Part shown: piece after piece, positions 61,301-64,000 of the stretch
Layout of the letters: each line of letters begins with the position of its first letter
Numbering within the stretch: position 1 is the first letter of the stretch
Assembly: GCF_021869535.1 (NCBI RefSeq)
Contig: NW_026262668.1
Coordinates: forward strand, 138,185,635-138,249,634
DNA length: 64,000 nt
From: Mytilus californianus
Taxonomy: Eukaryota; Mollusca; Bivalvia; Mytilida; Mytilidae
Direction: 5' to 3'
Program-made: the position numbers and the translations under genes
Notes under the pieces: generated by a model
Seen by the model: the letters and a program-made list of their open reading frames with translations, nothing else
Databases searched by the model: none
Told to the model about the DNA's origin: nothing

Positions 61301-63340
61301 TAAATCTAGGTAGTCTCCAGTGTACATTAATACCTGCAGTAAATCTAGGTAGTCTGTTTCTAGTGTACATTAATACCTGCAATAAATCTAGGTAGTCTGT
61401 TTCTAGTGTACATTAATACCTGCAATAAATCTAGGTAGTATGTTTCTAGTGTACATTACTACCTGCAATAAATCTAGGTAGTCTGTTTCTAGTGTACATT
61501 AATACCTGCAATAAATCTAGGTAGTCTGTTTTTAGTGTACATTAATACCTGCAGTAAATCTAGGTAGTCTGTTTCTAGTGTACATTAATACCTGCAATAA
61601 ATCTAGGTAGTCTCTAGTGTACATTAATACCTGCAGTAAATCTAGGTAGTCTGTTTCTAGTGTACATTAATACCTGCAATAAATCTAGGTAGTCTGTTTC
61701 TAGTGTACATTACTACCTGCAGTAAATCTAGGTAGTCTGTTTCTAGTGTACATTAATACCTGCAGTAAATCTAGGTAAATCTAGGTAGTCTGTTTCTAGT
61801 GTACATTAATACCTGCAGTAAATCTAGGTAGTCTGTTTCTAGTGTACATTAATACCTGCAATAAATCTAGGAGTCTGTTTCTAGTGTACATTAATACCTG
61901 CAGTAAATCTAGGTAGTCTGTTTCTAGTGTACATTACTACCTGCAATAAATCTAGGTAGTCTGTTTCTAGTGTATATTACTACCTGCAATAAATCTAGGT
62001 AGTCTGTTTCTAGTGTACATTACTACCTGCAATAAATCTAGGTAGTCTGTTTCTAGTGTACATTACTACCTGCAGTAAATCTAGGTAGTCTCTAGTGTAC
62101 ATTAATACCTGCAGTAAATCTAGGTAGTCTTGTTTCTAGTGTACATTAATACCTGCAGTAAATCTAGGTAGTCTGTTTCTAGTGTACATTAATACCTGCA
62201 GTAAATCTAGGTAGTCTGTTTCTAGTGTACATTAAGTGTACATTAATACCTGCAGTAAATCTAGGTAGTCTTGTTTCTAGTGTACATTAATACCTGCAGT
62301 AAATCTAGGTAGTCTGTTTCTAGTGTACATTAATACCTGCAGTAAATCTAGGTAGTCTGTTTCTAGTGTACATTAATACCTGCAATAAATCTAGGTAGTC
62401 TCTAGTGTACATTAATACCTGCAGTAAATCTAGGTAGTCTGTTTCTAGTGTACATTAATACCTGCAGTAAATCTAGGTTGTCTGTTTCTAGTGTACATTT
62501 ATACCTGCAGTAAATCTAGGTAGTCTCTAGTGTACATTAATACCTGCAGTAAATCTAGGTAGTCTGTTTCTAGTGTACATTAATACCTGCAATAAATCTA
62601 GGTAGTCTCTAGTGTACATTAATACCTGCAGTAAATCTAGGTAGTCTGTTTCCAGTGTACATTAATACCTGCAGTAAATCTAGGTAGTCTGTTTCTAGTG
62701 TACATTAATACCTGCAGTAAATCTAGGTAGTCTGTTTTTAGTGTACATTACTACCTGCAGTAAATCTAGTTTTAGTGTACATTACTACCTGCAGTAAATC
62801 TAGGTAGTCTGTTTCTAGTGTACATTACTACCTGCAGTAAATCTAGGTAGTCTGTTTCTAGTGTACATTAATACCTGCAGTAAATCTAGGTAGTCTGTTT
62901 CCAGTGTACATTTATACCTGCAATAAATCTAGGTAGTCTCTAGTGTACATTAATACCTGCAGTAAAGCTAGGTAGTCTGTTTCTAGTGTACATTACTACC
63001 TGCAATAAATCTAGGTAGTCTGTTTCTAGTGTACATTACTACCTGCAATAAATCTAGGTAGTCTCTAGTGTACATTAATACCTGCAGTAAATCTAGGTAG
63101 TCTGTTTCTAGTGTACATTAATACCTGCAATAAATCTAGGTAGTCTGTTTCTAGTGTACATTAATACCTGCAGTAAATCTAGGTAGTCTGTTTCTAGTGT
63201 ACATTAATACCTGCAGTAAATCTAGGTAGTCTGTTTCTAGTGTACATTAATACCTGCAGTAAATCTAGGTAGTCTTGTTTCTAGTGTACATTAATACCTG
63301 CAGTAAATCTAGGTAGTCTGTTTCAAGTGTACATTAATAC
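58376..63340 (-). repeat. 43-bp minisatellite made of an exon end plus splice donor
   Basis: About 113 head-to-tail copies. On the gene strand each unit reads CTAGAAACAGACTACCTAGA, TTTACTGCAG, GTATTAATGTACA. The first 30 bases are identical to the last 30 coding bases of the exon at 63341-63526 (LETDYLDLLQ) and the rest to the start of its intron, including the GT donor. The first clear unit in this direction abuts the true exon, and the far edge (58376-58460) is degraded. Variants: TTTATTGCAG; GTAGTAATG; a 5-bp deletion giving GACTACC-AGAGACTACC-type short units; and a 10-bp partial duplication (GGTAAATCTA on the + strand). Since 43 is not a multiple of three, the copies are not a coding repeat. 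Confidence 0.95.
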
Positions 63341-63343
63341 CTG
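63335..63343 (-). other. Authentic 5' splice site, outermost copy of the array
   Basis: CAG|GTATTA at 63343-63335 ends the reductase exon in phase 0. The next exon (58075) then resumes with VHFP, which completes the conserved LLQVH motif. If this donor is skipped for the next copy, translation meets TGA at 63325-63323, six codons on. Confidence 0.8.
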
Positions 63344-63526
63344 CAGTAAATCTAGGTAGTCTGTTTCTAGTTTGCGTAGACATTTTGTGATTGCTTCATC
63401 TATCTGCTCTGCTGAATATGTAGGTGTATCAACTCCTTGTCTGAATCCAAACTTTGAGGCAATAACAGCATTCTGTCTACGCCCCTTTAGACATTTCCCA
63501 AGGACTTCCTCTGATCCACCATATCC
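63341..63526 (-). CDS. Aldo-keto reductase exon with catalytic Tyr and Lys
   Basis: The 62 codons begin after ATGTGTAG: GYGGSEEVLGKCLKGRRQNA, VIASKFGFRQGVDTPTYSAE, QIDEAITKCLRKLETDYLDL, LQ. The YGGSEEVLGK motif carries the catalytic tyrosine (residue 2 here), and ASKFG the catalytic lysine (residue 25); the aspartate partner should be about five residues earlier, in an exon beyond 64000. With the later exons it gives 277 residues of a normal-sized enzyme of roughly 320-350. It catalyses NADPH-dependent carbonyl reduction by family analogy; sequence style is closer to the bacterial-type IolS / Kv-beta group than to vertebrate AKR1. Substrate unknown. The last ten codons seed the 43-bp array in the following intron. 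Confidence 0.9.
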
Positions 63527-64000
63527 CTACACATAATTTAACAAAAGTTCTATCTCTATGTACCATAAAATATCAATAAATTATATAATTTCATATATTT
63601 ATAATAGTTTGATGAACTCAGACATTAGGCCACATCTTATTGCTGTTCATTAGATATTTGCCACTGAACAATGGAGAATGTAAGTGCTATTTTATCTACT
63701 AAGAATACGGGATGTCTTAAAAACAGAATTTATAAATCATTATGTTTGTGCTGTTGAAGTTTTTATTTACTGTCTTTGTTGTTATTATCATCAATTTTAT
63801 TGAGTTCTTGTATAACAGAGATTATAAGATCTGAATGTAAAATGAATAATACTTTTGTTCCTTCAAAGATGATTGTCTGTGTTAATAACTTAACATTTAA
63901 AATGTATCACAATAATGTATATATATGAATTTTAAATTCTTTAGTAAATTCATGTAAAACCTAGCCATTGGAATAAATCTTCATATATACAGAATAGCAA
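63527..64000 (-). other. Reductase intron running off the window
   Basis: AT-rich sequence upstream of the exon at 63526 on the gene strand. I see no further exon; the N-terminal part, including the catalytic Asp, must lie beyond position 64000. Confidence 0.6.

Overview
This is eukaryotic, AT-rich, intron-bearing DNA with very high repeat content. Several dispersed repeats look like families I know from marine mussels (Mytilus-like bivalves). That organism call is inference from repeat style; no marker gene confirms it.

Two protein genes can be supported, both spliced. (1) On the + strand, three in-phase exons (28569-28892, 30175-30369, 34045-34419) give a 297-residue type II membrane protein with an FkbM-type (Methyltransf_21) methyltransferase domain, of the kind often annotated as Star-like in invertebrates. 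(2) On the - strand, six in-phase exons (63341-63526, 57917-58075, 56088-56266, 53265-53316, 50256-50417, 48091-48186) give 277 residues of an aldo-keto reductase that is complete at its C terminus; the first exon or exons lie beyond position 64000. A poly(A) signal follows at 47820-47825.

Layout. 1-10000: fragments of three non-LTR retrotransposons, one inserted inside another in the opposite direction. 10000-13850: short transposon-end fragments, AT-rich sequence and homopolymers. 13860-25465: one 11.6-kb array of a 29-bp minisatellite. 25490-28400: dispersed repeats, a terminal-inverted-repeat element and a small Harbinger-like MITE. 28538-34419: the methyltransferase gene, whose second intron holds a 2.9-kb array of a 43-bp unit. 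34420-42590: a field of non-autonomous elements and palindromes. 42600-47776: a 5.2-kb array of a 53-bp unit, starting just past the reductase poly(A) signal. 47800-63526: the reductase gene, whose introns hold a 27-bp array, a four-copy 38-bp array, a SINE, a hairpin and a 4.9-kb array of a 43-bp unit.

The most unusual feature is that last array. Its unit is a copy of the end of a reductase coding exon (encoding LETDYLDLLQ) together with the adjoining 5' splice site. The authentic exon end is the outermost copy, so the intron opens with roughly 110 further copies of its own donor site. The five large arrays have different units (29, 43, 53, 27 and 43 bp) and together fill about 26 kb, or 41% of the window. 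Copy numbers given here are array length divided by unit length, not exact counts.
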